Source: Setomelanomma holmii (lineage: Eukaryota; Ascomycota; Dothideomycetes; Pleosporales; Phaeosphaeriaceae). From it: 64,000 bases of DNA. The position numbers were made by a program, and so were the translations under genes. Position 1 is the stretch's first letter; the number at the start of each line of letters is the position of its first letter. Below, one piece after another: positions 11,623 to 23,445 of this stretch. The stretch spans positions 121,417 to 185,416 of the forward strand of contig ML978224.1 of assembly GCA_010015745.1 (NCBI GenBank), in the 5' to 3' direction. The notes beneath the pieces were generated by a model that did not search any database, was not told the DNA's origin, and saw only the letters and a program-made list of their open reading frames with translations.

Positions 11623-13358
11623 ATGAAGCGCAAATTCTCCTTCAACATGGCGCCTGTCGTAAGTACCTGAGTCGTGCTCTCTCCCAAGCTTTCATCTGAT
11701 CCACGACCGCCCAGAAGGTTGCTACCAAGAACGACACCAAGCCTACTCCCGAGCCCACGCCCTCGCATGTTCAGTCACAATCGCAGTCGCAGTCGCAGTC
11801 GCAGTCGCACTCGCACAGCAGACACACGTCAAAAGATAGCATCTCCGACTTCTCGCCCTTCATCCAGCGCCGCGTCCTCGACAGCCGCACCGAGCAGGAA
11901 CTGCGCGCAGCATGCAAGCTCATCCTGCAGAACTTCAAGCCGTCCGACCATGGCATGGAGGACACGGACCCCAGGCTGGACTTTGGCAGCCTGCAGTCCG
12001 GGCGGCGGAGAGAGGGGCGGACACGCGACCGCAATGCTGACCGACCCGAGCCCAAGGTGCGCATGCCGACGGGTGCCCCTGTGGACCTGAAGACGGCGCT
12101 CGAGGCAAGAGGGCTGCAGCAGACCGAGCTCACGCTGGGCAAGTCGGCGGATGCTCCAGTAAGGGCCAACAGCAGCCGAAGGCGAGAGCGAGCCGACTTT
12201 GCATGGCTCGACGACAGGGACGAGAAGCGTGAGAACAACCTCAGGAAGTAAGTCACCCTCACATGACCCTGCCTTTGTCGTGTTTCGCTAACATTTTGCA
12301 GGAGCTCTTCGACCCGACGAAAGTCCCGTCAGTTCGATAACCCCGCCGCCCTTGCCGACGCCCAGGCCGCCGAATGGATGCAACAGCAGCGAGAGAAGCA
12401 GCGAGAGGAGGACGCCTCTAACCCGCAAGCCCGCCCGTCCACTGCAGTGCGTCCACCGAGCCGAGCCCGAAGCATTCGAGAGAATATCAAGGAATACGTC
12501 TTCCCAGGCAGCCGGACATTGAGTCGTGCCGCTTCACATGAGTCTCTCCGCACAACGAATAGTCGACAGAGTCAGGACTCGCAAGATCAGTCACGCCCTG
12601 GATGGCGAAGCTGGAATCTGAAGAGGTCGACATCGAGGAGCAACAGCCGGCCAGGAACGTCGAGAGGACAGCCCGAAGAAGCAGAGACACCGAAGAAGAC
12701 GAATGCCAACGTTGTGAATCTGAACCGAGAGCTACCACCTCTGCCGAGTCTGGACTCGTGGAAAGACAATGAGCAGCAGCCAGCGCCCGAGAAGGTTGCG
12801 TCACCCATTTCTCCAACACACATAGCCAGCCTCATGCGCCCTCAGGAGCCACCAAAATCCGAACGGACCGCAGCCAATAACAAATCTCATAGGAGGAGCG
12901 GATCCGACACTCTGGCAATGCAATTCAGTGCGACTCTCGCCGCGCGCTCACCAACCCACAGCAAACATCAAACACAGGCTGCATCCCGCTCCAAGCCTTT
13001 GACACCAGATAGCTTGGCCATCGCAGGATCGACACTGGTTGGGTCGTCGTCAACCAGTAATCTCGGTCATGCTCGCCAGAAGAGTGCAGGTAGCACCATG
13101 TCACCGAAGACGAGTATGGATGTTCCCAACTTTAGCCGCAAGATGAGCGTCGACACTCCTACCCGCAGCACATTCTCGAACGAGGTCAAGCTTTCAAAGA
13201 GGGAAGAACAGAAATCAAGACTCAAGAAAGTCTTTAGCGGATGGATGCGCAAGAAAGAACACAAAGACAACTGGATGCACCGCATCGAGAAAGAGGGCGT
13301 CAAGGAAGGCGTCATGGTACACGATACCGGTGCCGCATCTCCTGTCGTACGCTATTAA
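11623..13358 (+). CDS. Conserved-looking fungal protein, 541 residues, Ser/Arg-rich, unknown
   Basis: Three exons: 11623-11658, 11715-12247 and 12302-13358, with introns GTAAGT...CCAG and GTAAGT...TTGCAG; the frame closes exactly. The product starts MKRKFSFNMAPV, carries a Gln-Ser run from a hexanucleotide repeat, then a folded-looking block (SDFSPFIQRRVLDSRTEQEL, ACKLILQNFKPSDHGMED), long basic Ser/Arg-rich disordered stretches, and a basic C-terminus (KKVFSGWMRKKEHKDNWMHR). No signal peptide, membrane segment or known catalytic motif. A second in-frame ATG at 11647 is a possible start. The consistent exon chain makes it a real gene, but I cannot assign a function. Confidence 0.75.
11781..11816 (+). 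repeat. Hexanucleotide microsatellite coding Gln-Ser
   Basis: Six tandem six-base units (four TCGCAG, then two TCGCAC) inside exon 2 of the gene at 11623; they encode alternating Ser and Gln/His. Such in-frame repeats vary in length between strains without breaking the frame. Confidence 0.9.
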
Positions 13359-14624
13359 TATGTCGACAACACGTTGCTTTCTTTTCTTGTCCATTCTTCA
13401 CATTCCCAGCGCGCTTTACAGCGTGGTTGGATACATCCTTTTAGTACGATGGTAATGCGTAATGTGTGATGAAGTGGTTCTGGCATTGCATGATTGAAGG
13501 GCGTTGTATATCCCACGGCGTGTTGTACATGCATCGCTAGCAATTCATTTTGTGGTTTTGGTAGATTCACGCGTTAGACCTTGAGCGGTCTTGAATACAT
13601 GCTTCAGTAACTCTTCTCAACCATCTCCATGGATTCAATCATGCACAACAGTCTACTTTCTTACATGGTAACAAGCACGCCCAACGTCCTTCCAAGCAGA
13701 ACGTTGATCCCCCAGGACGTGAACACGCCTTCGGGATGGTGGGTGAGGGAGGCGGTGGATGGCCGGGGGAGGGGATGGGCGGTTGGCTTTACGAGCGTGC
13801 ATTGTACGGCCGTGTATTGTACGGCCGTGTATTCCCTGTGCGCATCGTGTGTCAGCGTTTTGTCATGCTTATGGTCGCAAGTGAAGGTGCCAGGTCAGGC
13901 CAGAGGGTTTCGGGCAAGAGTGGCGCTACGAAGAAGTTTTTCTGTTCGCGTAGAGATGAGGCGTGTGATTTGATGCGTCTCGTATGTAAGCCCACATGTA
14001 CAGTGATCCGCGTGGTCTACTGACGCGACCTCCAGGGCTACATCTACCTTTACCTTGGTGCCCTACATTTCGCTGTCACCCTGGTTTGCAGTACCGTCGA
14101 TGCTTGAACGATAGCGACAAAGAATCCTTGCCAACGCGACTGAAGCTGGTTCGTTACCCTACGGCTCATCAACTACTCATGGGTAGTGCGGCGAATCGGG
14201 AGTAAAGCTTCGCATGTCAACCAGCGGTCTCTCGAGCCCAACCTTTTCATATATCGCTGGTGTATTGGATGAGCTCGCCTGGCCAGATCACTCTCTGAAA
14301 GACAGCAATCTCTCTCAAGTGCGGACAATCGAAGCAAGACGCGCCCTAGAGGCGGTCAAGCTTGTGCACTGCTTGCCTACGTAAGTGGAATACGGACTCA
14401 AGCTGGCCAAAGTGAGCACAAGTCCCAGAGCACCAGTAGGTGCCAAATTTGAGCCATTTCTGTGGATTCGACACGTCCGCACAACTGATGCTGCGGATAG
14501 AGGACTGGTATACGATCACACACAACTACGCAAGGCACACGGTCTTCCCTGAGACATTTTGCTCTGCTTGGCAGACTATCGACCCTGTTATGCCGTATCA
14601 GCAGACTAGCCACAAACACTTTAG
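13359..14624. other. Intergenic region between two unknown genes
   Basis: About 1.27 kb. The first part is the 3' end of the gene before it, the last part the promoter of the gene at 14625. The only structure seen is a 15-bp tandem duplication at 13801-13830. No gene recognised. Confidence 0.5.
13801..13830. repeat. 15-bp unit repeated twice in tandem
   Basis: ATTGTACGGCCGTGT occurs twice back to back, followed by the beginning of a third copy (ATT). The unit contains the palindrome GTACGGCCGT-like core ACGGCCGT. Confidence 0.85.
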
Positions 14625-16016
14625 ATGTGCAACATCGTCACCTTCCGGTTCACCTGCCAACACACACTACGCAGGCAGAGGTCTCGATGTGGGGGCACAA
14701 AGCACAAGATCACAGCGAGCAGTAGGAAGGCCGCCTGTATTGCGAAATCCTTGTTGACTATTCACCTCGGCGTGGAATGCGGGCCATGTCAGCATAGAGC
14801 ATGGGAAGGGGCTTGGAAGTTGACATTGGAAAGAGCGAACAAGTTCCTCGAAAAGGTCCAACAGCGTGACATGCCTGGCGTGACAGAGATTGGTGCACTT
14901 GTCAAAGAGCTGGAAGTCAAATATGCGTCAGCATCGTGGGACACTCGAAACATGTTCGCGCCTGAAGTCAAGCCAAAGGTCAGCCGAGTCAAGCATAGTT
15001 GGTATGAGAAGCTACCATCACCACTACCGCACGAGGTGCTCCCAGAAGACGTTGTGGATTTCAAGGCAAAGCAGTGGCATGAAATGGATGAACACGACTA
15101 CGATGGAAACTACGTGGCCAGTACAGATCCCGTACACCCTGTCACCACTGATTACTCGCATCCACTAGATGACGATGACGGAAGTTGGATCTTACAACAC
15201 ATATCGCTTGAAGAGGTCCAAGCAGCAGCGTCAGACGAATGGATGGACTTCAACAAAGGCAGTCAGTGGACTTGGGATGATAGTGACAGTACGCAATCCC
15301 CTTCCAATGGCCCAGCTAAGTCGACGACTACAGCTGGACCAACAAACGCGAATACAAACCTAATGGCATGGGGACCAGGCTTCGACCAATCTTTACCACT
15401 GCAACGAGTCACTATCGTCAAAGCGATCGAGCGTGCCAACACGCCGAAAACATGTGTACAAGAAGTCCTTGAAGCTTTCTGGTCCATCGTCAATCACACA
15501 TCCCATGTATCTCAACGCCCTACTTCAATTCCTCCAGCGACAAGCACCAATATGAACGATCTCCTCGCCGATCTTAGCATCTCAATTCAGGCCCATGTTC
15601 CCGCTAGTGACTCTGACGAATCATTCACACGAGTATCTGCACCCTCAAAATCTCTCACTCTGCCTCTCTGGACAGATGGTCCTTTCGACCGACTCTTCAC
15701 CTCTCCATCTTTACCACTATCATCAGCTATCTCGATAAAACCACAAACGACCTCACCACCTCCACCTCCGCGACCTTCAACGCCACCGATTCCGAATTCA
15801 ACACGCGCATGGTACGACAATCAACGAAAGGTCCTCAACCAGCGCAAGAAAAGTGACATCAACAAGTTCTATCGCGACTGGCTCTATCTATCAAGATGCG
15901 AGATGAGAGGCTTTGAAGGGCCCGAGGGGCGGCATATTGGTGAACCCAGTGGAAGGGTGAGACGAGGTTCTGTGTCGATGGGAAGAGGCAGTGGAATCAC
16001 ATCACGCCGCTTGTAA
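14625..16016 (+). CDS. Unknown fungal protein with N-terminal Cys/His cluster, 463 residues
   Basis: A single uninterrupted frame of 464 codons, the longest simple ORF in this part. The N-terminus (MCNIVTFRFTCQHTLRRQRS) and the following CGGTKHK and ECGPCQH give an ordered set of Cys and His residues in the first 60 positions, which suggests a small metal-binding fold. The rest is an acidic middle region, then Pro/Ser/Thr-rich disorder and a basic end (RRGSVSMGRGSGITSRRL). The first ATG lies directly before the Cys cluster, so I use it. No signal peptide or membrane segment; nucleus or cytosol is a guess. Family not recognised. Confidence 0.7.
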   Translation: MCNIVTFRFTCQHTLRRQRSRCGGTKHKITASSRKAACIAKSLLTIHLGVECGPCQHRAWEGAWKLTLERANKFLEKVQQRDMPGVTEIGALVKELEVKYASASWDTRNMFAPEVKPKVSRVKHSWYEKLPSPLPHEVLPEDVVDFKAKQWHEMDEHDYDGNYVASTDPVHPVTTDYSHPLDDDDGSWILQHISLEEVQAAASDEWMDFNKGSQWTWDDSDSTQSPSNGPAKSTTTAGPTNANTNLMAWGPGFDQSLPLQRVTIVKAIERANTPKTCVQEVLEAFWSIVNHTSHVSQRPTSIPPATSTNMNDLLADLSISIQAHVPASDSDESFTRVSAPSKSLTLPLWTDGPFDRLFTSPSLPLSSAISIKPQTTSPPPPPRPSTPPIPNSTRAWYDNQRKVLNQRKKSDINKFYRDWLYLSRCEMRGFEGPEGRHIGEPSGRVRRGSVSMGRGSGITSRRL

Positions 16017-16214
16017 TCAGTTTATTGGTCTCTGTATTTGGGTAGGAGGTTGGAGTTAGGGGAGAGAATATGTGTCTGCGAGCACAGTCTGCTCGACACG
16101 AAGTGACCCATCGAGTTTTTGGAATCCATTTTCATTATCTTGTGTTCGCTGTTATGCGTGCCGCACTATGCTTTGCTGCCCTGAGCCTGAATAGCTTTCT
16201 GTATGCGCCATTCG

Positions 16215-16403
16215 CTATGCTAGTTCGATGATGCGCCAGACCGTTTGATGAATCCTGTTCAGGATCCACAGCCAGAACTGCATGTACAATGCAAGAATTG
16301 TGACGATCATCGCGAAGCCCATGGTGAAGGGCCAAAACACGATGCTTAGGGACCAATGGGCCAGGCCTTTGATGAAACCTCTGCTGATCACGGCATTGCC
16401 CAT
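16215..16403 (-). CDS. Possible small membrane protein, 62 residues
   Basis: Frame from MGNAVISRGFIKGLAHWSLS to VWRIIELA with one long hydrophobic stretch (SIVFWPFTMGFAMIVTILAL and on to FWLWIL) that could form one or two helices. The frame stays open upstream to an acceptor-like TTTTAG at about 16436, so an earlier exon is possible but none could be fixed. It lies just 3' of CSN6 on the same strand, so it could also be chance sequence in that gene's 3' end. Confidence 0.3.
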   Translation of the reverse strand: MGNAVISRGFIKGLAHWSLSIVFWPFTMGFAMIVTILALYMQFWLWILNRIHQTVWRIIELA

Positions 16404-16550
16404 TGAAGCGATCTCGGCAGGTGTAGAGCCCGCCTCCTAAAACGGAAAGTAGAATCCGTCCCCAAACGGGCTTGGTCGATTGGCACTGCACCACTGTCAG
16501 TTCGATTGGGCGGAATCTTCGGTGATGCAGTGACGAGGTGTGACGGGGGA

Positions 16551-17979
16551 TCACCACTTCTCGACTCCCATGCCTCCGCCGCCTCGCCCCATGACCGTGT
16601 CAAAGAAGTCGCCGCCACCACCGCCGTCGCCGTAGCCGCCCATCATGCCAATACCCATTCGTCCTTTGTTCTGGTTCTTGCCATGCTCAACAATGTAACT
16701 CTTGCGGCCCAGCTCCTTTGCTGCGGATACTGAGTTTGTGATGGATGAGAGAAGGTTGACTAGCTGTACGTCGGAGGCCTCCTGCTGTGACTCGAGTGTG
16801 AAAGCTTCTGCATCTGGTGGGGTGAGGATGTTGATACGAGCAAGCGTTGCGGATATGCTGCGGAGGATCGAGTGGTTAAGAGGTAGTGGGTGTTGTGGGT
16901 CTGGAGCAGGATTGAGCGGAAGCGAGGGATCAGAGAGGTAGGAGGGTGGAAGGGAGACGAGGTATGTGCGAAGTAGTTGGATGCGCCGACTCAACATGCG
17001 GATGGCGTTCATCTTCGCTGTGAGCGAGGAGAGGACTGAACAGTGTTAGCACGTGGTCATGGCGTGCAAGTGGCGGATTTTGCTGGCTTACGTTCATCAT
17101 CGTCCGCGGTCATCAGAAGAGACTCTTCGATGGGAGCATCCTTTTCCTTTTCCTTCTCCTTCTCCTTCTGCTTGCCTCGCGTTGACCGCTTGTTCGCAGT
17201 CTCCTCAGTCTTCGATGACTCGACTTTGGGTGCTGTTGTTTCTGAGGAGCCTTCAACGGCTGTCGCATTGCCACCACCACGAGCCACGAAGTCTACGCTG
17301 ATCATCTCAGCTTCGCCAGTCTCGATGGTGTAGACTAGCTCCTTGAATTTTGTGGACTTGGCTTGGATTGCCCCATCGATGTCCATGGCCTTGTCATTTG
17401 GGTCGATGGCTGCATTCTCGATGATGGGCTCATATAATGTGAGTGGCAGCTTGCCAGCAGCAGTCGCTTCCGAGAACGCATCCTCTGGGTGGAAGAGAAC
17501 TAACAGCGGCGACTCAGTGTAGACCTCAGATATGTGGGAGTGGATGGGGAGGATATGAGGTTGAGGTCCGGAGCGAGGACCAAGTGTAAACCAGCCTACA
17601 AGATCAAGCGGCGGTTGCTTATGGACGTCCTTGACTAAGATGTGTCAGTGCCTGCAATAATGGCGCGCAAGGTGAAATAGCAAGCACCACATGGGTACAT
17701 ACAGTCTTCTATCCGCTTGTTGAACCACTCTTCGTCCAACACAACCTCGCCGTCAGCACTCGCTTTGAGCTTTGCCTGGAATGCAACCTCCATGGTGATC
17801 TCCTGGCCATTCTGTTGGCCTATTATGGCTCCGACTACAGGTCCAGTCTGTTGTCGAAGTGTGTGTCGCGTAATGCAGTCTGATATGGTTAGAAGTACCA
17901 GTGGGTGTAATTGGACCGTCGGAGAACTGTCAGACGCTCGAGCGCTCGAAACAAGCGGATTTGAGGAGGCTTCCGCCAT
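16551..17979 (-). CDS. CSN6: COP9 signalosome subunit 6 (MPN-domain protein)
   Basis: Subunit of the COP9 signalosome, which removes NEDD8 from cullins and so controls SCF ubiquitin ligases; CSN6 is the catalytically inactive MPN partner of CSN5. Exons 17703-17979, 17092-17634 and 16551-17035 close to 434 residues. Visible: VQLHPLVLLTISDCITRH and QTGPVVGAIIGQQNGQEI (MPN start), VVLDEEWF, the join RIED-F-KDVHKQPPLDLVGW, LPIHSHISEVYTES, then a Lys/Glu-rich insertion and the helical end SLTAKMNAIRMLSRRIQLL. The full JAMM motif is absent as expected for CSN6. The last 40 residues are Gly-rich. It is divergent from whatever lies at 18.2 kb. Confidence 0.92.
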
Positions 17980-18927
17980 GTCTGAAGTTGAGATCTTGGA
18001 CGTGTTTTGTAAGTGAGGAAATTGGAAACCTATAATGTTGATATCAAAGCATTCGAAGTTGTGGTGGGGAGCTTGCTAGGCTACAGCTGCCACTTTCGCA
18101 TCACCGCAGAGGGTCAGAGCTTCGCCCCGCACACGTGATCTCGCGACGCGTTCGTATCATGGGGCATTTTCACATCTTCACCAACACCACAGAAACAGCT
18201 ATCGCTCTCAAATCTGCTCCAAATCGGGATGAGTTGGCAGACTAGAAGCATTGTCGTGCTGGCTGAAGCCTTTCCATCCGACGGAGAAGCACAACCAAGC
18301 GTGCAGACATTTCAATATCAACACCTGGAAGACGAAGCATGCAGCTGTCCTCACAGACTGAAAGAGCAGGGAGTTATCGACCTGAAAGTACGTTCGTGTC
18401 TGGTCACTGCGTTTCTTTCCAGCAGTCCATTATTACTTCGGTCTTGCTCTCGGCGGTTGCATGTACTGTCCGAAGAATTTGCCGTGCGACCGCACTAGCA
18501 TGCAAGGTCAATCCTGTCTCAAAAGATTACACGACTCAGGCGGCGCACTGAGTAATGTTGCACACCGCTATCTGGAATCACACCGCCGACTGAGTGGCCG
18601 ACGGTCAGCGCAATCGCCAATTCACGATCAAGTGCAATCGCAGCGCAACAAAGGCGAATGTCCGGTCAATACTGCATCATTATTCAAGCTACCTCACTAC
18701 AGAGTCTTGCTCAATCCTCCTCCAATCTCGCCGAAAGCCCCAATGCCAAACTCCAAACCCGTAGGCGAGTGAGTGGTATCTCAGTCTACTTGAATCCAAA
18801 CTTCTCAAAACGCCGGACCGTGCCCACTCGGGTCTTTTCTTTATCGTCTCTAGGGTCATGATAGTGCAAAGAACACATATGTAAAGGTACAACACCGCAA
18901 GCGATCAATGGCAGCCAGCAACTTGGA
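17980..18927. other. CSN6 promoter region and unassigned sequence
   Basis: Holds the CSN6 promoter, including CACGTGATC near 18130. A plus-strand frame from 18229 (MSWQTRSIVVLAEAFPSDGE) could be joined to a hydrophobic frame to 18551, but only through a 35-nt intron, shorter than any other in this window, so I do not call it a gene. From 18.5 to 18.9 kb nothing is recognised. Confidence 0.4.
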
Positions 18928-20373
18928 TTACATTTCGACAAGCACCTTCAAAACGAGGTTGCCGTCGTTGTCGACAGTCTTGCCAGCGAGCTCGAAGGCT
19001 TCCTTGACGGAACTGAGTCCGTGGTATCTACATTCAGTCAGCAATTCGTTTGTCAGCATGTGTCAGCCTGCTCACGAACATACCGGTGAGTGATCATGTT
19101 GTCCAAACTTGGCAGCACACCTGAAGAGATGAGCTTGATGCCCGTTGGATAAGTATTGGCATAGCGGAAGATGCCAATAATATCGACTTCCTTCAGGTGC
19201 GATGCAGACATGGGAAGCGTTTGGATGGGCGTTCCCATTCCTACCATCACAAGCTGTCCACCTGGTCTTGTCGCCTGTCCGTTATCAGCACAGGTCAAGA
19301 GTTGCTTCTGCCGAAGTACTCACATAGAGGCCAGCCTGCATACAGATCTCCTTTCCAGTGCAGTCAAAAGTTACATCGGCACCCTCGAAGTCGGCTTCGT
19401 TAAGTGATGCAATTTGCATAACGTCTGTGGCCAGCTCTTTTGCCTGCTCAAGCTTTCCAGCGGTCTCAGCAGCCTCTTTCCTCGGGGTAACAATGTAGCC
19501 TTTGTGGGCAAAACCGTTCTGGAGAGCATAGTTAATTCGCCCATAGTCGATATCAGCGATCACCACTGTGGTAGCACCAGATACTCTGGCCATGGCCGCA
19601 GTCAAAAGGCCGACTGTGCCGGCCCCAAAGACAATTACGGTGTCACCCTGCTCGATGGAAGCTCTCCGTGTAGCATGAATTGCCACAGAAAGAGGTTCCA
19701 GTAACGCAGCCGACTCCATCGTCACATGGGCAGGAAGTCTGATCTCGGTCATCAGCTACCGTTCGCTTTTCGGGTAGATCATGCAAGACATACTTGTGGC
19801 ACCATTTCGCGGGATGGTTGATGCGCTCCTGGAGCGTTCCCTGGAAGTGAGGGAACGATTTGGCGCTACTCCTGAATCTCATCTTGGGGCACAGATTGTA
19901 GCGGCCGCGTTGACATGACCTGCAGTTGTCACACGGAACGCCGACCTCCAATGCAACGCGCTCGCCAATCTGGTAGCCAATGACATTCTCACCGATGGCC
20001 ACTACGACACCAGCGGACTCATGGCCCAGTGAGAGCGGCTGGCAGGCATGCAGATCGCCGTTGCGGAACTTGCTGTAGTACGAACAATCGCTTCCGCAGA
20101 GACCAGTAGCCTTGACAGCTATCTGAAGTTCGTTGGGGCCTGGATCTGTGATGGGGCGGGTTTCCTATCCAGCAAGTTAGCCTCATGTCTCAGATGTTGA
20201 ACGTCCACCATCACCCCCACGAACGGTGGGCAGTGTGGGATGTGTAACGGAAGGTGGGATCATACGAGCCGCAAGTCCCTTGGCCCATGTAAGACGGATG
20301 CCACGATAGTCGAGGGCTTCGAGTAGTGCCTCGCTGGGATTGGGTAGATGTCTGCTAAAGCTGAGGGAGCCAT
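18928..20373 (-). CDS. Zinc-dependent polyol (sorbitol/xylitol-type) dehydrogenase
   Basis: Medium-chain NAD-dependent dehydrogenase, likely oxidising a sugar alcohol to a ketose in the cytosol. Five exons: 20266-20373, 19794-20164, 19324-19738, 19084-19274 and 18928-19027, closing to 394 residues. Catalytic zinc ligands: Cys59 (TGLCGSD), His84-Glu85 (SLGHES). Structural zinc cysteines 114, 117, 120 and 128 (VPCDNCRSCQRGRYNLC). Rossmann motif VIVFGAGTVGLL followed by the acidic IADID, which favours NAD over NADP. Ends LVLKVLVEM. All five joints are GT-AG. Closest family match by eye is sorbitol/xylitol/L-arabinitol dehydrogenases; substrate is not decidable from sequence. No pathway genes adjoin it. 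Start ATG at 20373 is the first in frame before VASVLHGPRDLRL. Confidence 0.9.
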
Positions 20374-23300
20374 TACGAGAGACTGTGGGAGGATGGGATG
20401 ACAGTGGCAATGGGGATGACAGTGGCAATAGAGAAGATGGAGAGATAGCTAGTTGGGCCCTACCCCACGGGAGCGTGGAGAGGCTGATATACATGTTGAG
20501 GAGGCCCCTTTGATCCACGCTGGCCGGGCACAAGCTGGGCTTGCCTCATGTTCGTGCATCGGCGAGATAATGGCATCGCATGAGGAAAGATTCGAAGCAT
20601 CCACGTCATTTGCTGGGCGGATCAATCTGGCGCACCGAGCATGGATAGGGATGCGCGACCACAGCTACACGGTATGGGTTATAGGTGGCTTCGCGTAGGC
20701 TTTTCCTTCTCCCGTTACGCTGTCGATGTAAATGAGGCTAGATCTCCAAGTGGATACTAGCTTGAGAGCTCCTGCAATTCGCCCCGGGGCAAAGGGTACT
20801 GCAACTACTGGCTCAAGTAGCTTTCGACTCGTTTTCAACCGGATCAACAGCTTCGTAGCCCCGGAACGCGCATGCGGGAGTTGCGATATAGGAGTGGTAG
20901 TCATAATATTGTGTCTCAAGTGGATCCATTTTGTGTAGCAGCCGTCTATCAGAAGCCACGCCAGTGCCGTGAAACAGCGATAAGGCAGTCGTGCTGTTGT
21001 GGATCCTGCATACAAAGGCGCGGTGGAAAGTGTGCAGTTTGCCGGTAGTAGTGTGGCCTTAGCGGACGTATAGATCCCGGACAAAGACGCAGAATACATC
21101 AGCCTGATATGCGGGCTGGTGGTCCCAAGGTTAGCACGCCTTCGCCGCCATTACATAGCGCGACCTCAACTCATCCATGATCCTGGCGCACTCAGTAATC
21201 TTGGGAAGTACCTAGCTGTGCCGGTTTTTCGGTCGCTGACTGGCTAGGAGATCTGGCTGATATTCCAGAAGCTATCCGGACTTCGCATGCGCAATAAGTT
21301 GGAAAAGACCCGGATATAATCTTCAGGAGCGACTCGTGCTCAACGATGCGCCTCCATTAAAGTGCACCCGGCAGAGCACGTTGTCGGTTCCGTAGCGCAG
21401 CACGTTAGTGGGCCCTCGCGGCAAGCTTGGAGGGACGTGTGTGGTGAGATGAGCTGCTCGTTGGTCGACTGACGGTTGGACATCGGATTAAATCGTGGCA
21501 TAGCTACCGAGGAGCAGCGAATTGACGAAATGGCCAGCAGGCATTACCAGACCACCGGGACCTACAAAGAGCAGGGCTTGCTTATCAGAGCATGCAATGA
21601 ACGAGTGGCCCGGGGCTGCTGGTAGCAATTGGAGCTGCATCCGAGGTGTGGCCACCGAGACGAAGAGGCATCGAGATTGACATGTGTCTTCCGCATGAAG
21701 GCTGGTAGCGCGCTGCAGCTTGTCTCAGATCTCCAGCGCGACCGTAGTAGTGAGGTTGGACTCCTGTCATCCGAAATCGAGGTTGATGACGCTGATCGCA
21801 GCCGCATGGTAGCTATCCATGTACTTCGACAGGGGCCGTCCACGAGCAAGATGAGATGTCGTTGGTAGGCTGTACCACCGAACCACTCATCTATCCTATC
21901 TCTCCAAACAAGTCCATTTGAGGATTCGCAACAGCAAGCTGCCGAGCGAGCTGCGGACGCGGGACGGCAAAAGCAAAACTAAGGCCGATTATGGCATGAG
22001 TAGTGATGGGTATCAGCACGGCAGCGCACCATGGCGGTCCCTTCCCAACGGCCAGCGCACCAACCTCAAAATTGGCCGTCCCTCCACTAGTCCTGCAACC
22101 AGGTTTCTTCAACGACCAAACATCGATGTCCAACTAATCACCATCATTCTGACCAGTCTTCTCGCGAGCCGGAGCAAGGCGCTACGAAATGGCATCGAGT
22201 AACTCTACTGCACAGGCGTACTGATAATGCACGAATCGTTCAATTAGCACGTTTATATTGCAGCTATCTTGCTTCGAAATACGTACGCCTAGATCTGCGT
22301 TGCGCCGTGCTACAACAAAACTTGTCAACGACCGCACACATCGACCATAGGTCCACAAGCGACACTACACAATCCTTCGACTCTTATGTATGGCCCTCTG
22401 AAAACAGTAAGCGGTAGGCGCTCGACCAAGCGTGGTGGAACCGGATACGTAGACGAAACGGTACAATGAGAGCGCATCCGCATCATTCGTGTTTCAAGTC
22501 ATCTCACCAAACTCGGACATTTCGCATCTGCGTATCGCCGCAGCGGTGAGCAAGATACACATCACTCGTTGACGCCAGCAACGAGCGACCCTGAATCTGA
22601 GTTGAGCTTTGCAATGGCGGTCTGCCGGATGTGAGGTACCAAGACCCATCACAGTAAGTCATCCGGATACAGCTGCGGAGGCCTGCTTCCGCACCAATTC
22701 GCACTGCCTGCAACACGACCTTTGGTCGAAAATCCAAAGCTACAACGTACCGTCCACGCCGTGAGCCACAGGGTTTGACACGTTCGTCTTACTGGCTGCT
22801 GGAGCGGATTCCAGATCTTCGGCATGCGCTGCGCACGGCGGAGGGACCTGCAGCCGGCATATCCTGGGAGTAAAACTGCTGTGATATGAACAAGCGATGC
22901 ATTCCTCGTGAGCAGCCGAGAAAATGGCCAGATGGCCATCGTATCCATTTGCGATATCATGGTTAGAATCAACGCTCAACCACGACGATGCCTATTCCAA
23001 GACGGAGGAATTCCTTGCGCAGAATCTCCTTCCGACGCTTTAGCTCAGCTTGTTCGGAGATACCGATGCGCATGTTACTTTCAATGACACTTTACCGCGG
23101 ACGGTAGTAGAGCTTGTGGAGATTGCAAGATGCAGGATGATGCGATACTTCCGCCAATGTACTTTCTCGGACGCATGTGGCTAACCGAGTACCGACAGTG
23201 ATAGCGGTCACAAGTCAGCAATTGGAGCATGACAGATAGCTCGTCCACGGAGGCAAGTCAAGCTACCGATATCGCTAGTCTAGACTACGAACAGCCGCAT

Positions 23301-23445
23301 TCTTTGCTATCTTTCAACGTTCCGCACAGTATGTATGAGAACCGTGTCGCTTTGGCTTGGACACGCAGTTCGACAACGACAGCCTTGACTCGATGCCAAC
23401 ACCTAGATATACCTGGCGAACCGGCTCACCTCTTTGATCAAGATC
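20374..23445. other. Gene-poor region of about 3 kb
   Basis: Only overlapping frames up to 144 codons, none with a family motif. A minus-strand stretch near 22.5-22.75 kb (AVRIGAEAGLRSCIRM, CDGSWYLTSGRP) has protein-like composition and may be a relic, but it is open for less than 80 codons. No RNA gene or repeat was recognised. Confidence 0.45.

Noticed and set aside
18229..18551. Two-exon small protein divergent from CSN6
   Set aside because: The joining intron would be 35 nt, shorter than any other here, and the protein has no recognisable family.
21918..22202. 94-codon plus frame
   Set aside because: No motif and no exon partner; typical chance frame.
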